From Bacillota bacterium (lineage in GTDB: Bacteria > Bacillota > Limnochordia > Darwinibacteriales > DTU012): DNA of 36,860 nucleotides. This document shows positions 17,447 to 30,439 of this stretch, in pieces. The translations under genes were made by a program, and so were the position numbers. Location of the stretch: contig DURM01000065.1 of the NCBI GenBank assembly GCA_012837335.1, positions 1 to 36,860 on the forward strand, in the 5' to 3' direction. The notes beneath the pieces are model-generated. The model saw only the letters and a list, made by a program, of their open reading frames with translations. It was not told where the DNA came from and searched no databases. Position 1 is the stretch's first letter. Every line of letters begins with the position of its first letter.

Positions 17447-18406
17447 ATGAAAGTAACAGTATTGGGGGCAGGACGCTGGGGAGCATTTCTCGCCTGGTAT
17501 CTCAACCGCCTCGGACATGAAGTGCTGGTTTGGGGCAGGGCAGCATCGGCGAATTTTACCAAGCTGATGGAAACCCGCACCAACGAGTACCTCACTCTTC
17601 CCGCTTCTGTTCAAATGACCACAGATCTAGAAGGAGCAGTCGATTTTGGCAGTGTCATCGTCATCAGCATTGCATCACAAAACTTAAGGCAGTTAGCCCA
17701 AAGCATTAATCAATTTGATGTTTCGGATAAAACTTTTGTACTGTGCATGAAGGGCTTGGAAGAAGACAGCGGCAAGCGCTTAACCCAGATCATCAAAGAA
17801 GAGATCACCCAGCCCTGCCAGATAGCGATTTGGGTGGGTCCTGGGCATGTTCAGGATTACATCAACGGCATCCCGAACTGCATGGTAATCGGCTCGGATA
17901 ATATCAATACCACTAAATATCTGGTGCAGGAGTTTGGCAGCGAGCTGATCCGCTTCTACTACGGCCAGGATTTAATCGGCAATGAGGTCGGCGCTGCGGC
18001 TAAGAATGTAATCGGAATTGCAGCTGGTATGATAGATGGGCTGAACTACAGCAGCCTCAAAGGCGCTTTAATGGCCCGGGGAGCCCGGGAAATTTCCAGA
18101 TTGGTGAGAGCTATGGGCGGTAATGAGCTTACTGTATACGGCTTAAGCCACCTAGGTGATTACTCAGCGACATTATACTCACCATACAGTCACAACCGGG
18201 CTTTTGGGGAAGCTTTTGTGCAGGGTAAGTCTTTCGATAAGCTGGCAGAAGGTGTGTCTACGGTTAAAGCTTTGATGGTGCTTGCCGAGAAGTATGAGAT
18301 AGAACTTCCGATTTGCGAAAGCATCGATACAATTGTCAACAAAAAGAAAGATGCCGAGGAAGTCCTGCTTGATCTTTATCTGCGGCCGATCAAGTTTGAA
18401 TTCTAA
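17447..18406 (+). CDS. gpsA: NAD(P)-dependent glycerol-3-phosphate dehydrogenase, GpsA-like
   Basis: 319 residues; AAAGGAG lies upstream of ATG 17447. It would reduce dihydroxyacetone phosphate to sn-glycerol 3-phosphate for phospholipid synthesis. The N terminus has the dinucleotide motif GAGRWG, then a KGLEEDS segment, GPGHVQDY (usually GPSxAxE), and the catalytic block GNEVGAAAKNVIGIAAGMIDGL with its lysine. The later conserved block is divergent: GLSHLGDYSATLYSPYSHNR stands where the family mostly has GLAGLGDL and a TC. The core catalytic lysine and aspartate remain, so I keep the GpsA call, but it may be a paralogue with an altered substrate. Single-gene context. Confidence 0.8.
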   Translation: MKVTVLGAGRWGAFLAWYLNRLGHEVLVWGRAASANFTKLMETRTNEYLTLPASVQMTTDLEGAVDFGSVIVISIASQNLRQLAQSINQFDVSDKTFVLCMKGLEEDSGKRLTQIIKEEITQPCQIAIWVGPGHVQDYINGIPNCMVIGSDNINTTKYLVQEFGSELIRFYYGQDLIGNEVGAAAKNVIGIAAGMIDGLNYSSLKGALMARGAREISRLVRAMGGNELTVYGLSHLGDYSATLYSPYSHNRAFGEAFVQGKSFDKLAEGVSTVKALMVLAEKYEIELPICESIDTIVNKKKDAEEVLLDLYLRPIKFEF

Positions 18407-18478
18407 ATTGCAAAAATGGCTGTAAACGATAGCTATTATCGATAAGGTAGAGTTATTTGCCTAAAACCACTCACCAAG

Positions 18479-18525
18479 GTAAATCTGGCTGTTTGTATAT
18501 TTCTAAGTAATTTACTAAGATTTAC
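18479..18525 (+). promoter_or_regulatory. Promoter and inverted repeats upstream of the flavodiiron gene
   Basis: TTGTAT (18493-18498), 17 bases, TAAGAT (18516-18521) is a fair sigma-A promoter. It lies within an inverted repeat GTAAATCT (18479-18486) / AGATTTAC (18518-18525) and covers a second palindrome AGTAA-T-TTACT. A repressor sensing oxygen or NO would be a natural user of such sites; no regulator is identified. Confidence 0.4.
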
Positions 18526-18549
18526 TTAAAATGGTAAAGGAGTGGGGCT

Positions 18550-19749
18550 ATGCAGGTAACCAAAGATATTACTTGGGTAGGAGTGCTAGATCCTGATTTA
18601 GAAGTTTTTGATGTTGTGATACCAACCGAATGGGGCACAACCTACAATTCATATTTAATCAAAGCAGAAAAGCCCTGTTTAATTGATACTGTCAAAGTAA
18701 ATTTTACTGATGAGTTTCTCCACAAAGTAGAGCAGGAGATTGATTTAAACGAGATAGAATATTTAGTGGTCAACCACACCGAACCGGATCACTCCGGTGC
18801 GGTAGGAGCGCTTTTAGAAAAGGCTCCCCACATCAAAGTCTACGGCACAAGGCCGGCAGTTCAGTTTCTGCAGGAGCAGATCAAGCGGGATTTTGAAGCA
18901 GTAATTGTAAAGCACAACGATACTTTAGACTTAGGCAATAAGACGCTTCGCTTTATCATGGCGCCGTTTCTGCACTGGCCCGATACCATGTTCAGCTACC
19001 TTGAAGAGGACGAGATTCTCTTTACCTGCGATGGGTTCGGCAGCCACTACTGTGATCCCGAGGGCAGAATGTTTGTAAGCGAAATCGGGGACATTACGCC
19101 GCACATCAAATACTATTATGAAGCAATTATGAGTCCGTTTAAACCGAAGATTCTTGAGGCAGTGGAGAAGGTCAGACCTTTAGCCATCAAAATGATTGCC
19201 ACTGGCCACGGACCCATTCTCGACCGGGATTTCTGGCATGCAGTCGATCTCTATCAAGAATGGAGCGGTACTGGCGTTAAGGCTGATCCCAAGATCGTGA
19301 TCGGATATGCCAGTGCTTACGGACACACGAAAATGATGGCCGATCTGATAGCCGAGGGTGTGAGAAGCGCAGGGCAGGAGCCGGTGTTGATTGACTTTGC
19401 CAATGATTCGGAGCATGTGATTAAGGCAGCGCTGCAGGATTTCGACGGCTTGGTTGTCGGTTCGCCTACCATCAACGCCGATGCGGTTGAGCCGGTGTGG
19501 CGGGCTTTAAGCCATGTCAGTGCCATTACTTCCAAGGGCAAGCTCGCAGCAGTTTTCGGCAATTACGGCTGGAGCGGCGAGGCAGTTGACTTATTGGAAA
19601 ACCGCTTGGAACGGATGCGTTTGGCAGTTGTTCAGCCGGGACTGAAAGTTCGGTTCGGTTTATCGGAAGAAAACCGGGAGCAGTGCCGCGAATTCGGAAG
19701 AACCTTTGCGAGAGCTTTCATTAAGGAGGCTCAGCCTCAGCGGTCATAA
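18550..19749 (+). CDS. A-type flavodiiron protein (oxygen/NO reductase)
   Basis: 399 residues, typical of the minimal two-domain form. Residues 1-250 are a beta-lactamase-fold diiron domain with ligands in HTEPDH, FLHWPDTMF, CDGFGSH and the late ATGHGP histidine. Residues about 255-399 are a flavodoxin domain with the FMN loop YASAYGHT, SPTINADAVEP and FGNYGWSG. It reduces O2 to water and/or NO to N2O, taking electrons from rubredoxin or similar, which protects anaerobes. No rubredoxin or flavin reductase domain is fused. The 3' end overlaps the convergent malQ gene by 13 bases. O2 versus NO preference cannot be read from sequence. Confidence 0.94.
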   Translation: MQVTKDITWVGVLDPDLEVFDVVIPTEWGTTYNSYLIKAEKPCLIDTVKVNFTDEFLHKVEQEIDLNEIEYLVVNHTEPDHSGAVGALLEKAPHIKVYGTRPAVQFLQEQIKRDFEAVIVKHNDTLDLGNKTLRFIMAPFLHWPDTMFSYLEEDEILFTCDGFGSHYCDPEGRMFVSEIGDITPHIKYYYEAIMSPFKPKILEAVEKVRPLAIKMIATGHGPILDRDFWHAVDLYQEWSGTGVKADPKIVIGYASAYGHTKMMADLIAEGVRSAGQEPVLIDFANDSEHVIKAALQDFDGLVVGSPTINADAVEPVWRALSHVSAITSKGKLAAVFGNYGWSGEAVDLLENRLERMRLAVVQPGLKVRFGLSEENREQCREFGRTFARAFIKEAQPQRS

Positions 19750-21197
19750 AGCTCGGTGAGATCCTTTAACCGCAGCCCAATTTCTTCAGTTAAATGATGA
19801 GCGCTTAAGCGCCAGCGCCAGTTGCCCGCGACTGTACCGGGAACATTCATGCGGGCGGAGCTGTCCAGGGCTAAAATGTCCTGGAGCGGGGTGATGGCCA
19901 GATTCGCCGGGGAAGCGAGAGCCGCTCTGATCAAATCCCAGGCAATATCGGTGCCATCGCAGTTGAGGTAGCGGCAGACATAATCCTTAACTTTTGGATT
20001 GGACTTCTGATACCAGCCAAGCGTAGTATCGTTATCGTGGGTGCCGGTGTAGACAGCGCAGTTTTCGGTATGGGCATGAGGACTGTGGATGTTTGGCTTG
20101 AGGGCTTCGAAAGCAAACTGGAGCACGCGCATACCTGGCAGTTTCCACTTGTCTCTGAGTTCAATGACAGCGTCATCAATAAAACCGAGATCTTCAGCGA
20201 TAAAAGGCAGAGTGCCGAGCTCAGTTTTTACAGCAGCAAAAAAATCTGAGCCCGGACCGGGCATCCACCTGCCGTTTATCGCTGTTTTTTCTCCGTACGG
20301 AATCTGCCAGTAAGCGGCTAAACCGCGGAAATGATCAACGCGGACTAAGTCTACCAGCTGCAAAAGCACCTCAATCCGCTTGAGCCACCAGTCGAACCTT
20401 TCTTCATAATGGGCATCCCAATTGTAAACCGGATTGCCCCACAGCTGACCGGTCCTGCTGAAATAGTCTGGCGGTACTCCTGCAACAAATTCCGGCAGAC
20501 CCCGCTTGTCCAATAAAAACAGCTCCGGTTTTGCCCAAACATCGGCGCTGTCATGGGCTACAAAAAGAGGCAGATCGCCGATGATGCTGATTCCCTTTTT
20601 GTGGGCGTAATCCTTCAGTTTCTCCCACTGGCGGAAAAAGAGATACTGGCCAAAGATCTGCTGCTCAGTTTCTAAGGCCAGCTTCTCCCGCCAGTGGACA
20701 AGAGTCGACTCCTTCCTCATGGCAAGCTCTTCCGACCATTCAATCCAGCTTACTCGCTTAAAATGGTGTTTTAACGCCATAAATAGCGCGAAGTCATCGA
20801 GCCAAAACTGATTGCTGCGGCAGAAGCGTTCGTACTCCGCTTGCAGATCAGCCGATGATCGTTTCTGGAAACGCGCAAATGCCTGCTTGATCAGGATGTA
20901 TTTAGCTTCAGGTGAATCAAACTGGATGCTATCCAGGTCAGATTCTAAAATAAGCTCTTCCTTAAGCAGCAGGTCAGGACTGATTAGATGGAGATTGCCT
21001 GCAAAGGCAGAGTAGGGGGCATAGGGAGATCCGAAAAAATCGGTGGGACCGAGGGGAAGAATCTGCCACAGCTTCTGTCCTGAAGCGTGAAGAAAATCAA
21101 TAAAATCATAGGCTTCTCTGCCCAAATCACCGATGCCATACTCATTAGGCAGCGAAGTGATATGAAGGAGGATTCCGCTTTTTCGGGATGCCGGCAT
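19737..21197 (-). CDS. malQ: 4-alpha-glucanotransferase (amylomaltase, GH77)
   Basis: 486 residues from ATG 21197, with AGAGGG just upstream; a GTG nine codons earlier is inside the purine-rich ribosome-site region and less likely. It transfers alpha-1,4-glucan segments between maltodextrins, releasing glucose. GH77 motifs are complete: GILLHITSLPNEYGIGDLG at the N terminus, the nucleophile in VRVDHFRG, the acid/base in FIAEDLG, and the third acid in YTGTHDNDTTLGW. It stands alone on the minus strand. Its last 13 bases overlap the end of the flavodiiron gene, and no terminator lies between them. Confidence 0.96.
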   Translation of the reverse strand: MPASRKSGILLHITSLPNEYGIGDLGREAYDFIDFLHASGQKLWQILPLGPTDFFGSPYAPYSAFAGNLHLISPDLLLKEELILESDLDSIQFDSPEAKYILIKQAFARFQKRSSADLQAEYERFCRSNQFWLDDFALFMALKHHFKRVSWIEWSEELAMRKESTLVHWREKLALETEQQIFGQYLFFRQWEKLKDYAHKKGISIIGDLPLFVAHDSADVWAKPELFLLDKRGLPEFVAGVPPDYFSRTGQLWGNPVYNWDAHYEERFDWWLKRIEVLLQLVDLVRVDHFRGLAAYWQIPYGEKTAINGRWMPGPGSDFFAAVKTELGTLPFIAEDLGFIDDAVIELRDKWKLPGMRVLQFAFEALKPNIHSPHAHTENCAVYTGTHDNDTTLGWYQKSNPKVKDYVCRYLNCDGTDIAWDLIRAALASPANLAITPLQDILALDSSARMNVPGTVAGNWRWRLSAHHLTEEIGLRLKDLTELYDR

Positions 21198-21265
21198 ATT
21201 GACCCTCTTTTCCTCTTTTCCCACTAGTATGGCCCATTTTCACCGAATTTATCTGGAAGGAAACG

Positions 21266-21304
21266 AGAAAAAAAGAACTGGCCGGGTCACATGGACCTGG
21301 CCAG
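21266..21304 (-). terminator. Intrinsic terminator overlapping the end of the GGDEF-EAL gene
   Basis: On the minus strand CTGGCC and GGCCAG enclose an A/C mismatch, GGTC/GACC and a short loop, followed by TTCTTTTTTTC. The last four sense codons and the stop (21287-21289) lie inside the stem-loop. Confidence 0.8.
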
Positions 21305-22990
21305 CAGTTTTTCTAACTCATAGTTGGGGAGGGGTGGGCTGAAATAGTAGCCCTGGACTTCTCGCAGACTGTATTGGCCTAAGAACTGCAGCTGTTCGTG
21401 GGTTTCCACGCCTTCGGCAATTAAGTTCAGCCGCATCATGCGGGCCATGCTGATAATCGTCTGGACAATCACCCGATCCCGGGTATTATAAGATATTTCT
21501 TGGATAAAGCCTTTATCAATTTTTAAAGTATCAATGGATATCTGCCGCAGGTGGCTGAGGGGAGAGTATCCGGTACCAAAATCGTCGATAGCGATTTTAA
21601 TTCCCCGCGCTCTGAGCATTTGAATTTTGTTCATTACCGCCTCAACGTTAAGCAGTTGGCTTTCGGTAATCTCCAGTTCTAAATAGCCCGGATCCAGTCC
21701 GGTTTCTTCGAGGATAGCGAGCACTTGGTCGCAGAAATTGCTCTGGTTGAACTGGGAAACAGAAATATTCACCGATAGGCGGCTTAAGGTGCAGCCTTGA
21801 TCGAGCCAAACGCGGAACTGCTGGCAGGCTGCGGTTAAAATCCATTCTCCCAAAGGAACAATCATGCCCGTCTTTTCAGCAAGGGGAATAAACTCCAGCG
21901 GTGGAACCATCCCCAGCTCAGGGTGATTCCATCTCACCAAGGCTTCAACGCCGACAATGCGGCATAGTTCTAAATCGATCTGCGGTTGATAGTGCAGTAA
22001 AAACTGGGATTGAGCGAACGCGTCTTTCAGGGCAGCCTCCAGTTCGATGCGGCGCATTGACTGAAAACCAAGCGAAGGTGAGTAATACTCATGTGAGCCG
22101 CGTCCTCGCTGTTTAGCCTGGTATAGCGCAATTCCGGCGCAGCGGATTGCCGCGTCCGCATTTGGTTCCACATCTGCTAAGAGGCAGATGCCGGCGCTTG
22201 CGGTAATGGTTAGGCGCTGATTGCTTACCTCAATCGGCGCAGCAATTTGATGGAGCAGTGTTTGGCAGAACTGCTCTAAATCATTTCGGGTGTTGCGTTT
22301 TACTACAATTACAAACTCATCGCCGGCCAGGCGGGCCAAAAAGTCGCTGGGTTTAAGCTGACTGCCCATTCGATCAGTCAATTGGCAGAGCAGGTGATCG
22401 CCTAGATCCCGTCCCAGGGAATCATTAATCACTTTGAAGCGATCTAAATCAAGGGCAAATACAGCAGGTACACCGTCATATACTCCTTTACTGATCAGCT
22501 GCTGGAGGTGCTGATATAAAAGAATTCGGTTTGGCAGTTTGGTAAGCGGGTCATAAAACTTAATCTCCTCAGGTGACTTCTCAGTCTTAAGCTCACCGCT
22601 TACATCGCGAATGATTCCGTGGATTCCCACAACCTTTTTATTGATGAAAATCGGAATCGCCGTCATCTCTGCCGCCAATTTTCTGCCGTCTTTGTGGAGA
22701 AAACCGACATGAAAGCGTTTCACACATCCCTGCTTAACCGCAGTCAAGACAGTCGCAAAATTCTCTTGACTGGAAGAGATAATAAGTTCGGTCAAGGGCG
22801 TGTTCAGCAGTTCCTCGCGGTTAAATCCGCTGAACGTCACCAGCGCAGCGTTAACTTCCACCAAGGCGGTATCTATTGCACAGCAGAACATTCCGTCCGG
22901 ATTATTGTGAAAGAAGGACGAGTAGCGCGGCTCATATGTGTTCAGCAATGTCATTAAATATTGGTTTTCTGAACCGTGGGACGATGGCAA
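21287..22990 (-). CDS. PAS-GGDEF-EAL cyclic-di-GMP phosphodiesterase
   Basis: 567 residues from TTG 22990, with GAAGGGG 8 bases upstream; the next ATG (22954) has no ribosome site. Order: PAS (about 20-130; NPDGMFCCAID, RKLAAEMTAIPI), GGDEF (about 145-300; variant AGDEF at 222-226), EAL (about 315-560). The EAL domain keeps the key acidic set: EALVRW at 349-354, NIS, ELEITES, IDDFGTGYS at 468-476, LKIDK and IAEGVET. It should hydrolyse c-di-GMP; the AGDEF domain may be weakly active or act as a GTP sensor. No membrane segment. It is divergent from the methionine operon and probably a single-gene unit. Confidence 0.93.
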   Translation of the reverse strand: MPSSHGSENQYLMTLLNTYEPRYSSFFHNNPDGMFCCAIDTALVEVNAALVTFSGFNREELLNTPLTELIISSSQENFATVLTAVKQGCVKRFHVGFLHKDGRKLAAEMTAIPIFINKKVVGIHGIIRDVSGELKTEKSPEEIKFYDPLTKLPNRILLYQHLQQLISKGVYDGVPAVFALDLDRFKVINDSLGRDLGDHLLCQLTDRMGSQLKPSDFLARLAGDEFVIVVKRNTRNDLEQFCQTLLHQIAAPIEVSNQRLTITASAGICLLADVEPNADAAIRCAGIALYQAKQRGRGSHEYYSPSLGFQSMRRIELEAALKDAFAQSQFLLHYQPQIDLELCRIVGVEALVRWNHPELGMVPPLEFIPLAEKTGMIVPLGEWILTAACQQFRVWLDQGCTLSRLSVNISVSQFNQSNFCDQVLAILEETGLDPGYLELEITESQLLNVEAVMNKIQMLRARGIKIAIDDFGTGYSPLSHLRQISIDTLKIDKGFIQEISYNTRDRVIVQTIISMARMMRLNLIAEGVETHEQLQFLGQYSLREVQGYYFSPPLPNYELEKLLARSM

Positions 22991-23137
22991 ATTTATAACC
23001 CCTTCGCGTTAAAGTCAAGCCTTTCTTAATTTCTTCCATATTAAGTGAGATTATCCTGCTAAACTGTCCACTAAATTTTTACAAAAATGACTTTAGACAG
23101 GCACGAAAGCAGATTTGAGATTTAACAAAAATTAAAC

Positions 23138-23166
23138 TTGCTTCAGGATTTTGTTTGTGCTAATAT
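23138..23166 (+). promoter_or_regulatory. Promoter of the methionine operon
   Basis: TTGCTT (23138-23143), 17-base spacer, TAATAT (23161-23166) with an extended TGC just before the -10. It begins transcription shortly before the SAM-I riboswitch. The rest of the 404-base gap 22991-23394 holds this promoter, the riboswitch and an A+T-rich divergent segment in which I see no gene. Confidence 0.65.
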
Positions 23167-23193
23167 TTGGTTTAAATAATCTAAAACAGAAAA

Positions 23194-24681
<1,488 letters not shown>

Positions 24682-24704
24682 GCTGAGGGAAGGAGGAATG
24701 GGGC

Positions 24705-25616
24705 ATGCCGGTGAAAATACCTAATGACCTGCCTGCAAAAGAGGTTCTCGCCCGCGAGAATATCTTTGTGATGGACGAGAGCAGGGCGCTCAGCCAGGAT
24801 ATCCGCCCTTTACGCATAGCGATTTTAAATCTAATGCCGACCAAGGTAGAAACAGAAATCCAGCTTTTGCGCCTAATTGGTAATACGCCTCTGCAGGTTG
24901 AGGTGGTTTTAGTGCATCCGGAGACTTATCAAGCGAAAAACACCTCCGCTGATTATCTGGACCGGTTCTATCAGACATTCACCGCGATTAAGACCCAGCG
25001 GTTTGATGGATTAATTATAACCGGAGCTCCCGTGGAACAGCTGGAATTTGAAGAAGTAGCCTACTGGGAAGAATTGACTCAAATCATGGAGTGGTCCAAA
25101 ACGCATGTAACATCAGTGCTCCATATCTGCTGGGGAGCCCAGGCAGGCCTTTATTACCATTATCGGGTACCTAAATATCAGCTGCCGGTAAAACAGTTTG
25201 GTGTTTTCAGCCATTACGCATTATCTAAAGGTATTCCCCTGCTGAGAGGTTTTGACGATCGCTTTTACATACCCCATTCGCGCCATACAGAAATTAAGCG
25301 CGAAGATATAGAAAAGGTCGAGGACTTAGTGCTCTTGGCTGAATCGGAGGATGCGGGTGTGTGCATTGTGGCAAGCAGGGACAGGAGCCAGATTTTTGTT
25401 ACTGGTCACGCCGAATATGATCCGGATACACTGCAGCGAGAATACAAGCGGGATCTCAGCAGGGGACTGGAGATTGAGGTGCCGAAAAATTACTATCCTC
25501 ACAATGATCCCCAACAGCAGCCGCTGGTATTGTGGCGTAGCCATGCTAATTTGCTGTTTGCTAATTGGCTTAACTATTATGTATATCAGGTGACGCCTTA
25601 TGATTTATACGCATAG
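24705..25616 (+). CDS. metA: Homoserine O-acetyltransferase (MetA family, Glu111 type)
   Basis: 303 residues, normal for MetA. Catalytic residues appear at their usual numbers: Cys142 in HICWGAQA, His235 and Glu237 in VTGHAEYD. Residue 111, which sets acyl-CoA choice in this family, is Glu (GAPVEQLEF) rather than the Gly of the E. coli succinyltransferase, so acetyl-CoA is the expected donor. This fits the O-acetylhomoserine sulfhydrylase just upstream. Databases may still label it homoserine O-succinyltransferase by family. Start ATG 24705 has GGAGGAATGGGG upstream. The following gene begins within 20 bases of its stop. Confidence 0.95.
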   Translation: MPVKIPNDLPAKEVLARENIFVMDESRALSQDIRPLRIAILNLMPTKVETEIQLLRLIGNTPLQVEVVLVHPETYQAKNTSADYLDRFYQTFTAIKTQRFDGLIITGAPVEQLEFEEVAYWEELTQIMEWSKTHVTSVLHICWGAQAGLYYHYRVPKYQLPVKQFGVFSHYALSKGIPLLRGFDDRFYIPHSRHTEIKREDIEKVEDLVLLAESEDAGVCIVASRDRSQIFVTGHAEYDPDTLQREYKRDLSRGLEIEVPKNYYPHNDPQQQPLVLWRSHANLLFANWLNYYVYQVTPYDLYA

Positions 25617-25632
25617 AAAGGAACAAAACCAG

Positions 25633-26493
25633 ATGGATGTTAACCAGCTGCTGGGCAGTAAAACAGTGATTTTTGACGGAGCTATGGGTACGATGCTGCA
25701 GGAAAAAGGCTTAGAACCGGGGACTCTGCCGGAACTTATGAATCTCAAGGCCCCAGATGTAGTTTTAGCAATCCACCAAGGCTATAGATCCGCCGGTGCT
25801 CAGATAATCACTGCCAATACTTTTGGCGCACATGAGCTGCGGTTAAAAGATACTGGTTTTACGGTGGAGGAAGTGATTGATGCCGGCGTTTCTCTGGCCA
25901 AGGAGGCGGCTGGCAGCGAGGCTTTGGTCGCTTTGGATATCGGCCCATTAGGTGTGCTGTTAGAGCCATACGGCACTTTAAAGTTTGCAGATGCCTACCA
26001 GTATTTAAAACGCCAGGCTGAGCAGGGACAAAAAAGCGGCGCTGATATAATTCTCATTGAAACCATGGCTGATTTGGAAGAGGTGAAGGCCGCTGTTCTG
26101 GCTGCAAGAGAAAATACTGATCTACCGGTATTCTGCACTATGAGCTTTGAGGCCCACCACAGGACATTCATGGGCTGCACTGTCGAATCGATGGTGAGGG
26201 TTTTAGAGGAGCTGGGCGCTGCTGCCGTTGGAGCAAACTGCTCTTTAGGACCACAGGAGCTGGAACCGGTAGTAGATTCGCTGTTGGAGCTGACTGATCT
26301 GCCAGTAATCGTCCAGCCGAATGCGGGACTGCCAAAAATGGAGCAGGGGAAAGCTGTTTATGAGCTTACATGTGAGGAGTTTGCCGCTTACGGACTCCGC
26401 TTTGCAGAAAAGGGTGTAAAGATTCTTGGCGGCTGCTGCGGAACTAGTTATCAGCACATTAAAGCGCTTGCTGAACAAATCAGAGGTGGTTGA
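25633..26493 (+). CDS. Homocysteine S-methyltransferase domain protein (MetH N-terminal-like)
   Basis: 286 residues from ATG 25633 (AAAGGA 10 bases upstream); an in-frame ATG at 25600 lies inside metA without a ribosome site. It is a single Hcy-binding (beta/alpha)8 domain: FDGAMGTMLQ at the N terminus, ANTFGAH, GANCSLGP with the first zinc cysteine, and GGCCGTS with the other two. It should methylate homocysteine to methionine. Unlike full MetH it has no folate, cobalamin or reactivation domain, so the methyl donor must come from a separate corrinoid protein or from S-methylmethionine or betaine. Last gene of the riboswitch-controlled operon, followed by a terminator. Confidence 0.9.
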   Translation: MDVNQLLGSKTVIFDGAMGTMLQEKGLEPGTLPELMNLKAPDVVLAIHQGYRSAGAQIITANTFGAHELRLKDTGFTVEEVIDAGVSLAKEAAGSEALVALDIGPLGVLLEPYGTLKFADAYQYLKRQAEQGQKSGADIILIETMADLEEVKAAVLAARENTDLPVFCTMSFEAHHRTFMGCTVESMVRVLEELGAAAVGANCSLGPQELEPVVDSLLELTDLPVIVQPNAGLPKMEQGKAVYELTCEEFAAYGLRFAEKGVKILGGCCGTSYQHIKALAEQIRGG

Positions 26494-26502
26494 GACTTAG
26501 GA

Positions 26503-26532
26503 AACGTGCCTGATTATTGGGCACGTTTTTTG
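26503..26532 (+). terminator. Terminator of the methionine operon
   Basis: AACGTGCC (26503-26510) pairs with GGCACGTT (26520-26527), 9-base loop, followed by TTTTTG. Confidence 0.85.
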
Positions 26533-26556
26533 TGTGGAAAGAATTGTGAGGTATTA

Positions 26557-26585
26557 TTGTTTTTCATATTTAATTATGGTAGAAT
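26557..26585 (+). promoter_or_regulatory. Promoter of the pyruvate:ferredoxin oxidoreductase gene
   Basis: TTGTTT (26557-26562), 17-base spacer, TAGAAT (26580-26585), with an extended TGG directly before the -10. The expected start near 26592 leaves a leader of about 160 bases. Confidence 0.65.
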
Positions 26586-26591
26586 ACTTGC

Positions 26592-30267
<3,676 letters not shown>

Positions 30268-30281
30268 TACCGTTTAGATTG

Positions 30282-30325
30282 AACCCTATCGGCTGCTCAT
30301 CTTGAGCAGTTGATAGGGTTTTTTA
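30282..30325 (+). terminator. Terminator after the pyruvate:ferredoxin oxidoreductase gene
   Basis: AACCCTATC (30282-30290) pairs with GATAGGGTT (30312-30320), with an inner CTGCTC/GAGCAG stem, followed by TTTT. Strong two-part hairpin. Confidence 0.9.
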
Positions 30326-30439
30326 TGTGCAGATATAGCAGGACTTTTTAAATTTTACAGCGAATTATCTGCGGTGAGATTAAATTCAGAAAAATAAAAG
30401 AAGAGAATAAAATGATTTTAAAATAGGGGCTGTGATGTA

